From: Pyrenula massariospora
Taxonomy: Eukaryota; Ascomycota; Eurotiomycetes; Pyrenulales; Pyrenulaceae
Direction: 5' to 3'
Length of the DNA stretch: 64,000 nt
Assembly: GCA_021030905.1 (NCBI GenBank)
Contig: JAGFMI010000023.1
Location: 124,001 to 188,000, forward strand
Shown: positions 11,259 to 20,769 of the stretch, piece by piece
How positions within the stretch are numbered: the stretch's first letter is position 1
How the letters are laid out: the number at the start of each line of letters is the position of its first letter
Translations under genes and position numbers: made by a program
The notes under the pieces: generated by a model
Told to the model about the DNA's origin: nothing
Seen by the model: only the letters and a program-made list of their open reading frames with translations
The model's database searches: none

Positions 11259-12842
11259 CTACCGCGATCGCCTATCGGGTGTTCTGACAGGTCTTGGGAA
11301 TTCATCTTCCTTCCCACCCAGCCAAACCAGCTCAATCACACTTCCTCCCCTCTTTTCCGAACCATCCTCTCCACGAAGCTCCCTCCAATAAACCTGATGC
11401 ACATTCCCCTCCCTCACCTCCGCCCGCCTCAACCGCCACCTCTCCACCCTCAACCCCTTCACCTCCCCCTCCGCCACCCTCAACGGCCCCAAACTCTCCT
11501 CATACCCATCCGCCCCCTCAATCCAACTCTTCTCCGTCCTCCCCAGATCCACCTCCGCACACCCCTCCCCCATCACATACCGCACCACCGAGTACCCATT
11601 CGTCAGCACCCACATCTCCCTCTCCCCCTTCCCCTTTTCATTCACCCCCTTCCTCCCAAACACCCACCTCCTCAACACCGCCTCCTCCCCCGCTATCTCC
11701 CTCACCGCCGCCATGCCCTTTAGATCAAACCCCAACCACCCCTCCCGCCCCGTAAGATGGTGAAAGCTCCATATCGCCCGCCCGCTCTCAAACACCCCCC
11801 GCGGATCCCCCCGCAGATCCCACTGCCGCAGCTCGGGCCAGTGCTTCAGCGTCACCCCCGGCGCAACCTCCTTGATGCACCGCGCTAGGCGCTGGTCCCC
11901 GGGCATGGTGGCCGGGCCGAGTTTCTCCGACACGCAGAGCGCGTAGTGTTGCGGGGAGGAGAGGGTGTGGAGGAGGGCGGGGGAGAGGAAGATGCCGGCG
12001 CCGCCGAAGGCTTGGGTGCCGAAATTCAGGCGTTGGTGGAGGGCTTCGGAGGGGGCGCCGATGTAGTGGGGCCCGGGGGGGAGGAGGGAGAGGCGGTGTT
12101 TGAGGTGGGCGAGGGAGGGGAGGAAGGTGTCGTCGTCGAGGAGGGCGAGGAAGGCTGTTTCTGAGGAGAAGTCGGGGTTGGTGGTTAGGAGGTGGGAGAG
12201 GGCGGGGATGAGGGAGAAGTAGCGGGCGGTGTAGTTTAGGGGGGAGGGGTGGAGGGTGATGGGGAGGCCGGCCGCACGGAGGGTGCGCTCATCGGTTGAG
12301 AGGGTGGGGGAGGGGGGGACGAGGGCGAGGAGGGAAGTGTGGAGGGTGGGGGAGATGAATTGTTTGAGGGATTCTAGCGATGCGTGGAGGCGGGTGGTGT
12401 CGGTTGCGATGCCAAAGAGGATGTGCGTGATGTTGGTGGGAGGTGGAGGGTCGGGTGCAACGTCGAGGACGGTTATGGATGTGTTGAGGCAGGTAGATGG
12501 GTACGGGGCGTGCGTGGAATCTGGATTAACGGGAGAGAAGGGTGGGAGGAAAGATCCATCTTCGATGTTGGTTACAGATGGCCTGCTCACAGGTCGGAGC
12601 CGTGGCTGGATCACTGCTCTGGTGTATTCGACGGGGCGCTCATTGTCGTCGCCGTACGGCAACGCTGAGAAGGGGCACTGCGCGTGTGTCCACCGTGTGT
12701 ATGAAGTTGCTGGGTGAAGCTCGAAGCTATTCACTGGCGGCACTCGGTAGTCTTCCGAATTGCCATAGTTGAAGTAAATCCAGGTGGAAGTAAAGAGAAA
12801 GACCACGACAAGAGCCAATGTTCTCAACGAAAGCGGCGGCAT
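11259..12842 (-). CDS. Fringe-like glycosyltransferase (type II membrane protein)
   Basis: Single exon, 527 aa, ATG at 12842. The N-terminus is a signal anchor (LRTLALVVVFLFTSTWIYF, about residues 6-24), which suggests a Golgi or ER type II membrane protein with a lumenal catalytic domain. The catalytic region starts around residue 138 (NITHILFGIATDT), and the metal-binding DxD-type motif is visible as FLALLDDDTFLP. It is followed by the HYIGAPSE...FGGAGIFLSPALL segment characteristic of fringe/GT31-like and DUF604-related enzymes, and later by PGDQRLARCI and SFHHLTGREGW. The family transfers sugars to protein or glycan acceptors; donor and acceptor here are unknown. The last 60 residues are Arg/Glu-rich. 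The gene's GC-rich third positions create long shadow frames on the opposite strand. Confidence 0.8.
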   Translation of the reverse strand: MPPLSLRTLALVVVFLFTSTWIYFNYGNSEDYRVPPVNSFELHPATSYTRWTHAQCPFSALPYGDDNERPVEYTRAVIQPRLRPVSRPSVTNIEDGSFLPPFSPVNPDSTHAPYPSTCLNTSITVLDVAPDPPPPTNITHILFGIATDTTRLHASLESLKQFISPTLHTSLLALVPPSPTLSTDERTLRAAGLPITLHPSPLNYTARYFSLIPALSHLLTTNPDFSSETAFLALLDDDTFLPSLAHLKHRLSLLPPGPHYIGAPSEALHQRLNFGTQAFGGAGIFLSPALLHTLSSPQHYALCVSEKLGPATMPGDQRLARCIKEVAPGVTLKHWPELRQWDLRGDPRGVFESGRAIWSFHHLTGREGWLGFDLKGMAAVREIAGEEAVLRRWVFGRKGVNEKGKGEREMWVLTNGYSVVRYVMGEGCAEVDLGRTEKSWIEGADGYEESLGPLRVAEGEVKGLRVERWRLRRAEVREGNVHQVYWRELRGEDGSEKRGGSVIELVWLGGKEDEFPRPVRTPDRRSR

Positions 12843-13802
12843 CGGTGGGTCTGCGACGCCTTTGGATGCAGCATGAGGGATAGAGGGGAGACAATCACAG
12901 ACGAGATCGAAGCCATGGTTCTAGGGTCACCACCACCTACCTGCTATTAATATGGGCTATCTACAGTACTTGCGAGGGCAAGCGGGACATCGTCCGCTCG
13001 GAAGGCTCGAGGCGGGTGAAAGCTTGATTGGAGTCGGAAGAGTGGCGAATGATAAAGTCCATGGCGTGATTGCGCCGCCCATAACAGGCGATGCTCGCAC
13101 ACGGGAGATCCTTGTCACGCTCAAACTTTAGTCGAGCGCCAGCTTAATCAAACCCCGGAGAGGGGGGGGATCTAGACCATGCACTTTCGATGTCGCTGTT
13201 AACTGCCACGCGGAGAAATTAGCGATGGGAGTCTGTCGACGGTTCCTCAGAAGGGATCACTGCTCAAGGTTGAGAAAGATTGCGGGCACCGAGCCTTGAC
13301 AAGAAAAAGCACCTCAACTATTGGGTTCTGAATAGTACCCGCGAAACAGAGAAACGAAGTTCTGCCTTGCGACAAAGGCGGCGGTGATGGTGCAATGCCT
13401 GCGCTACCTATCGACGCCGCAGCGGCACACTTACACTCGGTACCTGAAGGTGGGCAGAGAGGGAGGGGGGGCATGTTATGATGTATTGCCTGCGACGGGC
13501 AACGGTGTAATAAGTGGGTTTTGTCGATTTTCCGGGTGGCTAAATACGGCGATTTTGACTAGCTACTTGTTTTGTGAATCCTAAGACTGTCTCCACTTGA
13601 TCCTCATACGGCACAATTTGTATTGTAGTAAGGTGGAAGTCTACTATTTTAGACTTCAACAGATTGGTCCTGAAACATGTACTTGAGGCAGAAAGATCGC
13701 CATGGCTGTTCCCTAACATAAAAGATTATTGTTCCGCTGAATGTCTCTATTCCGAACTCTGCCGTCCCAATGCATCGCAACGCCAGCCGTTCCTTCACGT
13801 TC
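12843..13802. other. Intergenic
   Basis: This stretch should include the promoter of the glycosyltransferase (starting at 12842, minus strand) and the 3' flank of the signal peptide peptidase. Open frames here are short and unsupported. I see nothing further. Confidence 0.45.
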
Positions 13803-15707
13803 TCAACTATCCTCCATGGCTTCTGCAATTCTTCCTGCCACTCCTGCTTCCCCCGTGAGATTTGTCGTGACTGCTTCTGCATCTGTGGCACCCGTGCCGT
13901 CACCAGCGATCACTGGATTCGGTATCGATATATCTTTCTCTGGCATGGCCGAGCTTGGAGAAGTCGGAAGCGTGATGCTGAATACTACTAATCGTCTCCG
14001 TTTCGATTTTTCATTGGAGCTTGCTGTTGTTGGAGATGACTGTGGCTCAGCGGTCGTTTTGCTCGCATTTGTGTCTGACTTGGCTGGCCCATGTTCATTG
14101 TTTGTGGAAGGCGATTGAGTTTGATCAGAGTTGAGGTCATCCCAGCTGCTCGCATGAGAGGCGGTATCTTCGGTTTTCTCATTTTCAGGAGTTCGGGCTT
14201 CAGAGCCCTGCTCCTGAGGTTTTGTGCCGTTGCTTGATTCCTCTCTATCCTTCTTTGCTTCTGCCTCCTTCTCCACTTCTTTTTCCTTTGGCCCCTCGTC
14301 CTCGCCTTCGCTGAATTCCCACATTTTCTTGACATCGCCTCTTGCAAATGCAGTTCCCCATAAGGAAAGAAGTACTCCAGGCACAAGGTACAACAGGGCT
14401 GGCTGCGCGTGGTTGAAGACCTGCATCACAACTAAAGTAGTCCCCATACCGACAACATAGCCAACTAAGCTAGCTTTGAAGTAAGGTTTCGGAAAAGACT
14501 TGACCCGAAGATTTTCGGACCGCTCGCGCAAATTGACCCAGAATCGTTCTCCCCAGCCGCCTGTTGCCGGATGATAAGGTGCCTTGACGAGCTTGCCGTC
14601 GCTGATAGCCTGCTTACTGAGGTAATGAAGGTAGAGATCAAATCGGAGCGCAAGCGCAATCATAATTCCCGGAACAACAATATCTCCGAGACCGAGCATG
14701 GCTAAAGCCTGCTTTGTAGGATCTGCGTCTGGGCCTGGCGGTCTGGGGAACAAGAGTTTGATGGGTATGTCTAGCTTTGTCGCCACGGTGACCATCATGG
14801 GCGTGAAGAAGACGAAGTAGATGTCGTAGAAGAAGAGTGCGCTAAGAAGCATTGTGCCTGTCCAGAAGGTGGTTGGAGACATATATTGCAAGCTACCGTA
14901 ACAGAACGAGAAGCCCAGGAAGTTGGTGAGGTACCACGGCTTGGTGACAAAAGTGAAGATGCCGATCAGAGGAACAGAAAGAACTATGGCGGCGGCATCG
15001 AGAATGTCCACTGGAGTTCGAAGAGAAACCAAGCGGTGAAGATAGAAATGGAGCGTTGCACGGGTGTATAGAGTCTCGCGGAAAGACCAGACTTGGGAGC
15101 TGGCTTGATCAGACAGCGGAAGCTTGCAGCTAAGATATCCTGGCCATGGCGAGGCTCTCGCCGAGACTTTGAGATTTGCACTGGGTGGAGTTGCCTCATA
15201 CTGACGTCGGCGCTGGTTGACGCGCCAATTGAGGCCTGCGTCCTGATACTGCCTTGGAAAGATGAAAGACCTAGAAATCGAGAAGGCATCCTTTAGAAGT
15301 TTGATGGCAAAAACTAGGCCGACTTGCGAAAAGTAATAGTTGAGTATTTTGTTCAAAACGGCTGGATCTTTCAACCATTTGATTAGGAAATACAGAGAAG
15401 CGAGAGTCGTCCCCGCCATAAGGGGAAAAAGGAGGGCATCAGATGGAGATAGACCCTCCATCTTCTGCACCACAACATCGTCCTCGTCGTCTTCATCCTC
15501 CTCTTCAGGGCTGGTTGTGCTTTTCGCTTTGCGCTTTTTCGGCTCCGCTGCGGAGGTTGGTCGTGACAGCGATGCATGGGCTCCTGTATAAAGCAGGAAA
15601 ATGGTTGATGAAAGAAGATGGAGGTAAGTCGGGAGGAAAGGTTTTAGCCCCTTGGCTTCATGGAGAAAGCGGCCTATGAGATCTGCTGCAGAGGAAGCGC
15701 TCGCCAT
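13803..15707 (-). CDS. Signal peptide peptidase (intramembrane aspartyl protease)
   Basis: Single exon, 634 aa, ATG at 15707. The three hallmarks of presenilin/SPP-type GxGD proteases are present: the YD motif in ALFFYDIYFVFFTP, the GLGD motif in MLGLGDIVVPGIMIALALRF, and the PAL motif in QPALLYLVPG. Several hydrophobic helices surround them, including YLHLLSSTIFLLYTGA near the N-terminus. The family (human HM13, yeast Ypf1) sits in the ER membrane, cleaves remnant signal peptides after signal peptidase, and takes part in ER-associated degradation. Two additions stand out: an acidic cytosolic loop after helix 1 (EEEDEDDEDD), and a C-terminal tail of more than 150 residues rich in Glu, Lys, Ser and Thr after the PAL helix. 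The tail could be regulatory; no ER-retrieval KKxx is visible at its end. Confidence 0.9.
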   Translation of the reverse strand: MASASSAADLIGRFLHEAKGLKPFLPTYLHLLSSTIFLLYTGAHASLSRPTSAAEPKKRKAKSTTSPEEEDEDDEDDVVVQKMEGLSPSDALLFPLMAGTTLASLYFLIKWLKDPAVLNKILNYYFSQVGLVFAIKLLKDAFSISRSFIFPRQYQDAGLNWRVNQRRRQYEATPPSANLKVSARASPWPGYLSCKLPLSDQASSQVWSFRETLYTRATLHFYLHRLVSLRTPVDILDAAAIVLSVPLIGIFTFVTKPWYLTNFLGFSFCYGSLQYMSPTTFWTGTMLLSALFFYDIYFVFFTPMMVTVATKLDIPIKLLFPRPPGPDADPTKQALAMLGLGDIVVPGIMIALALRFDLYLHYLSKQAISDGKLVKAPYHPATGGWGERFWVNLRERSENLRVKSFPKPYFKASLVGYVVGMGTTLVVMQVFNHAQPALLYLVPGVLLSLWGTAFARGDVKKMWEFSEGEDEGPKEKEVEKEAEAKKDREESSNGTKPQEQGSEARTPENEKTEDTASHASSWDDLNSDQTQSPSTNNEHGPAKSDTNASKTTAEPQSSPTTASSNEKSKRRRLVVFSITLPTSPSSAMPEKDISIPNPVIAGDGTGATDAEAVTTNLTGEAGVAGRIAEAMEDS

Positions 15708-16310
15708 TTTAGTTCTTGGAGATATCCAGGCGAGGTATGTTCCTGGCGCAGTTCACCGGGGGGAGCTGGACAAACGGCTGGAATGCAATATAACCTTTAT
15801 CTATAAAGATTGCCAAACGACTATGGAAAGTGGTGGCCGCGTAGCAAAGCAAATGTGTGATATGTTTCACCACACATCAAGCATGTGACACAAATATTGG
15901 GAACGCACTGGGGGTTTGAACAAAGGAAACGTTTCAAGAATCTAAATGAGATCGGCAAGCCTAAACAATGCGTGAATCTCTCGTAGAAGTGAAAATGATA
16001 TTTTTCGTGAGTTGAGAAATAGCGGCGGCAGTATCACTTGCGTCCCTTGCGTCTCATGGACAGCGAGGCGCGGTCAATGCAGGCAAAAGACACATTTCAG
16101 GTAGACAGTTTGGAGTGTTGTGGTCAGCGGAGATCTGCACATGGCTTCTGGCCCCACGCCTATATGACTCTGCGATGATCCGGGGGAGTGACCGCCGGTT
16201 CCTGGCCTCTATTCCGCCTACGGCATAGGCAGCTAAGATTTTGTCCCCAAGCACAATCTCTTCAAAATTTCTCTTTATTCTCCCTCCTGAATTTTGAAGG
16301 CGGAGCCAGC
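15708..16310. promoter_or_regulatory. Divergent promoter region, SPP / cyclophilin
   Basis: About 600 bp separate the start codons of the signal peptide peptidase (-) and the cyclophilin (+). The stretch must hold both promoters, probably as a shared bidirectional region. I could not assign specific sites. Confidence 0.5.
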
Positions 16311-16917
16311 ATGGCGAACGACGTCGTCTTTGACACTACCATGGTACAATCACTTTTCCTCTAGCAGGAAATATCACTATCCTTACTGACTGCCTCATAG
16401 GGGTCTATCACTATAGAGCTCTACGTGGATCATGCACCCAAGACCTGCCGAAACTTCAGCACCCTGGCCCAGCGTGGTTACTACAACAATGTCATCTTTC
16501 ACCGGATCATTCCAAACTTTATGATCCAAGGCGGTGATCCGACAGGGACAGGAAGAGGTGGAAGCTCCATCTATGGAGATAAGTTTGAAGACGAGATCCA
16601 CGCGTCTCTCAAGCACACAGGCGCGGGCGTTCTGAGTATGGCCAATAGCGGACCGAACACAAACGGCTCACAGGTGGGTGCAGACATCACCACAAACGCA
16701 TACATGCGTTTGAAGAGGCTAAATAATTTGTCAGTTCTTCATCACACTCGCACCAACCCCGTGGCTGGATGGAAAGCACACAATCTTTGGTAGGGTGAAA
16801 AATGGGATGCGCATAGTGCAGCGGATGGGCCTTGTCAAGACAGGGGCCGAAGACCGTCCGGTTGAGGAAGTCAAGATACTGCGCAGTCGCGTAGGCGAAT
16901 CTTCTGGAGAAGAGTGA
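16311..16917 (+). CDS. Cyclophilin, PPIL1-type peptidyl-prolyl isomerase
   Basis: Three exons: 16311-16343, 16401-16673 and 16735-16917, phases closing, 162 aa. The first exon has only eleven codons ([11 protein letters not shown]). Catalytic and cyclosporin-binding residues are all visible: [21 protein letters not shown] (with the catalytic Arg and the Phe and Gln), [16 protein letters not shown] across the second intron, and [14 protein letters not shown] with the Trp and His. The compact length without extra domains and the [16 protein letters not shown] start match the PPIL1 group. Those cyclophilins act in the nucleus with the activated spliceosome (partner SKIP/Prp45) and catalyse proline cis-trans isomerisation. 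It is transcribed divergently from the signal peptide peptidase. Confidence 0.93.
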
Positions 16918-17636
16918 ATGCAAGTCGGGGTCAAAAAGTGAGCAGGATTTTCGAACAGCCTTATCATCCCACTTGCAGCTTTAGGCCCGTAGGCAACCGC
17001 GTGTCCGCCCCTCCATCTCCATTTAACGTCAACCATTTCAGCCTCGCACGCTCAACCACCCCACTTCGCCCATATCAGGCATCACCTGGTGAGTGATTTC
17101 AACTTTTCCCAATGCCCAAAGCCTCTTCGACACCCTTCATCATTTTTCTTCGCCGATCTACCTTCTCCTGAAGATCGTGATAGAGTGAAGCTTACTCGAG
17201 ACTATCTTCTCAGCGCCGTTACCTTGGAAAGTAGATCGAGTGACATCTCCGCAGACGCTATTGGCCCCAGCCTGGTCTTCATTCTCGGCCGAAGAGACTT
17301 TGACGCAACAGCATCTGGCTTCAACTTTCGAAGCTTCAGTAGAGTCTTGATATAAGTTATCAATGCTAGTACAGCCGCAAATATCTCATAGCACACCGAA
17401 TTCATTCCGAAATCGACATCCATCACTGCCCTGCCTCAAGGGGAGAGAAGTCGATTGAGTACTGTTCAAGCAGTCCTGGCTCAGCTACCTGCACACCGGA
17501 CGTTTCACAGGGTTGCATATATTGAGTCTTGACTACCATTGGATCTAAAAGGAGACAATCTCTGTTACCTGGTCCATCATCAAAGAAACTTAGGCTAATA
17601 GGTTTTTGGCTCGCTTTCTTTACATCACCTTTGGGG
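16918..17636. other. Intergenic upstream of the RBR ligase
   Basis: Two frames of 75-90 codons in opposite directions overlap at 17089-17426. Neither has a motif, and I call neither. The stretch probably holds the promoter and 5' UTR of the ubiquitin ligase; a 5' non-coding exon is possible. Confidence 0.4.
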
Positions 17637-18723
17637 ATGTCAGAAGCTGTCGTTGACCCACAGGCTCCAACCGAAACTGCCTCAGGCCCAGAACCAACGC
17701 ATTCTGAAATTGGATCTGCTTTAGATCAAGGAACTACACGGACTGATCTTGATGCTAACTCAAATCAAGAAGCAACGCAGGGTGAAGGTTCAAACGAAAA
17801 TGGCGATTATGCACTGACGGAGAAATGGTGTAATGTATGTGCGAACTTCTACAACCCCAAAGTCAAGGTCGAGTATAAGGGATGTTCAATATGCGCTCCG
17901 CATGACACTCCATCAATTGTGTACTCCTCTATGAGCATGTGTGGGGCCTGCCTTACCACCTCACTTGCGACCGAATTCGAGACTTTCGGCTTGCAGAGAC
18001 TCAGATGCCCTCTCTGTGCCCAGTCCATGTCGCATCAAGACGCCAAACGGTGGGCCGCCCCTCACATCTTTGACAAGTACGACACCTTGCTTGCTCGACA
18101 ATGTTTCCAGGAGGACCCCAAGTTCATATGGTGCTCAAATTCGGCTTGTGGCTCCGGACAGCTTCAGTCTCGTTTATGCAGGGACGATCCCGTTGTATGC
18201 CACGCCTGTGGGACCAAGACCTGTGCTCAGCATCCAGGACAGCCATGGCATGAAGGTCTAACGTGCAAAGAAGTTGATGATCCTCACAGAGCAATAAAGA
18301 CAATTACGAGATCAAAACGCAAAACTCTCCCTTTACGGATGAGACTCTTGCCATGCTTCTTTGGAAAAGCAATTTCTTTGAGACCACAACCAAAAAATCA
18401 GACTGAGTTGAATGAGAAGCTCACCTCACTAAGACGGGAATTGGACCGATCAGTGATTCAAAAGTCGACTAAGGCAGAAGTTGTGCGTACTAGTAAGCCA
18501 TGTCCTGGATGTGGCAAGCGAATTCAGAAGAACGGTGGGTGCAACCACATGTCTTGTGAGTTCCCGAATTTGACGTTTTGTCGAATCCTGCTGACTTCTC
18601 CCTCTAGGCAAATGTGGCGAATACTTCTGCTTCCGATGTGGTCGTTCATACGAAAAACACAGTAGATGGCTGTGCCGGCGTATAAGAGAAGGGGAATTTG
18701 ATGCAGATGAAGAGGAAGATTAA
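17637..18723 (+). CDS. RBR-type (RING-IBR-RING) E3 ubiquitin ligase
   Basis: Two exons, 17637-18555 and 18608-18723, 344 aa. I chose the ATG at 17637 (MSEAVVDPQ); the frame is open upstream but has no earlier ATG. A Ser/Thr/Gln-rich N-terminus of about 60 residues leads to a divergent RING1 (WCNVC...CSIC...MCGAC...CPLC). An IBR follows (IWCSNSACGSGQ...CHACGTKTCAQHPGQPWHEGLTC), then a basic linker and RING2 (CPGCGKRIQKNGGCNHMSC, then CKCGEYFCFRC after the intron). The Cys in NGGC of RING2 corresponds to the catalytic cysteine that forms the ubiquitin thioester in RBR enzymes. The intron splits the codon of the last Cys in HMSC. The protein ends in an acidic tail (DADEEED). The substrate is unknown; fungal genomes carry many such small RBR genes. 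Confidence 0.85.
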
Positions 18724-20769
18724 CTTGAACCGCAAGTGGTAGAACAACACATGGAGAGACCTCCTGACGACCAAAACGCTTGTCTTTTGGGTCATACATC
18801 TGGTGATCTACCGGTTTCGCATGCAGAAGATCTTGGATGATTTGAGCATTCTTAGTGAAATACCGATAGCGAAGTATGATTGCCATTTTGCGTCACATCG
18901 TATGTTTTCGTCAATCTTGTCCATTTTCTCTTGCACGTGACCGAAGGCACCCCGAGCTGGCTGTCTCAACATTCAGTGGCCAGCTTTCTAACTCTCAAAC
19001 ACGACACTTGATAGTGGTCATAGATATCTTGTCTGGTCCTCCCGCTTCGGGGACACCACGGCATCAAGTGTGCATACAAACGAAGCGTCCTTCTAAAATA
19101 CACCCTAGTCATGCTGCCCCCAGAGATACGGTCGCCGTTCAATCAGTCGAAGCTCAAGTCATCAGGTATCCTCCTAGGCGCGCGGTGTATTTCTTTCCGC
19201 GATCTCAATGCACGCCATTGGCAAGCTTCCGGTTCGGCGGCAACAGAAATTGACTGTTGACCGGATCGGAAGGGTTGGGTCGGCTAAGGACCCTGTAGAT
19301 GCTTCTCCCAGCGCTGCGTGTGCCTCTATCATGCAAGCACTTTGACGCTTCTATTTTGGACCGCTACAGGGATTTCCCAGATCTGATACAATTTTGGCCC
19401 ATTGCGTCTGCAGTGTAAGCGCCGGGAGGGACGCTGATCAACCGAGGCGCGAAGTTGGAGCGGCGCGGGACCTCTCGAGTTTAGCATTGCGCCTGGACGT
19501 CGATTCGACGTGTCAATGGACAGTACTGCAGCTTTGCAAGTGAAAAAGGAGGAGTTGACCGTAGCATGCCGTTCTTTAGATGTCCTCTCTTGAGTTACTT
19601 CCATCGAAGTACCTAACCTCCTGAAACAGGAAGATGGTCTCGGAGATTATTGGGAGCGTGTGTCGCTGGCTTGCTGGATGGGGGAGTTGTCCGGGGGCCC
19701 ATGCTAGCGGCCGATAGAGTCCCTTTCGATGCCAATGAGAAGCAGCGGGCACAGTCGATGCAGGTCACACCCTAAAACCGACAGCGGGCACTCCTTGGAA
19801 GGCGCTGTTCACTAAACCCGTTAAAGGCCGTTGGCGCAACGGGGCGACCGGCCAGCGGCTAGAACCCGCCTGTGACTCGCCGTCGTCGCTCACTCTGGAG
19901 GAGCCCTTTGCGACTCTCTGCATCTGTTCCTTGCACATCACCGCCGTTCTGCCAATCCCAGCTCATCATCTGCGCAACTTGCTTCTTTCTAAGAATTTAG
20001 CCGAACCTGCATGCCGACCTGATGTCCGCTCTGGTGCAAGCTTCGAGTCTTGTCCAAAGGGCTGGCCAATGCCCCGCCGTGCACGAAGACACCCCCAGGG
20101 CATGCGGCGTGCTATTCATGCTATGCGCTATGGCATCTCAAGTCCAGATCAGCGGAGCACCAGATTCGCTGGGACTTCTGGATGGAGCACACGGAAATCC
20201 AAAGCTCACCACATAGTGCCCTTCATCTCCCTGCCCTTCATGGCTTCATCACATCTCGTCGTCAATAGCTTCTTCTAGGCTCAGCGGTTGAAAACCTCAA
20301 TGCTACAACATCACTTCCCGTCATCTATTACTTTTCTCGCCCCTCACATTGTCTTTCCACCGCTTCCATACCACCTCATCTTTCCTTTTGCGCTTGCATA
20401 GATATTCGCCCTGGTGGTTGAAAAGCTGCTCTGGTTTTCTGGTTTTCTTGTCTATTGCATCTCAACAGCAGAAGCCGGCATACTACGTTTTCCCTACCCA
20501 CGTTGGAAACAATCACCATAGCGTTTTGTACTCTTCACCCCGAGACTAATTGAGCCGAAGCGAAATCTACGATCTCTCCACGAGCGCCGAATCCAACCCC
20601 AATTATTCCTCCTACAAGCTTCCACCTTTGTGACTCGAGTCCCTACAAAGAGGAGGAGCCTTACGCCACTAGAAACAAATTACTGCCGAGAGGAAGAGAC
20701 TGCCTTGATCCGATGGTGGTATAGTCTCTGTGATAGGACACCACCTTGGCTTACGAGCCCGCGCTTACG
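18724..20769. other. 2-kb intergenic region before the ferric reductase
   Basis: No gene is supported. Frames of 65-125 codons are present, but none has a domain and several overlap one another. The pyrimidine-rich, ATG-containing stretch from about 20280 to 20769 looks like a long 5' leader for the ferric reductase, so several small upstream frames would precede its start codon. Confidence 0.4.

Noticed and set aside
11250-11755. Plus-strand frames opposite the glycosyltransferase
   Set aside because: They are Pro/Ser/His runs mirroring the Gly/Glu/Arg-rich C-terminus of the minus-strand enzyme; no domain.
17089-17426. Opposed frames of 75-88 codons upstream of the RBR ligase
   Set aside because: They overlap on both strands, have no motif, and neither connects in frame to the ligase by a credible intron.
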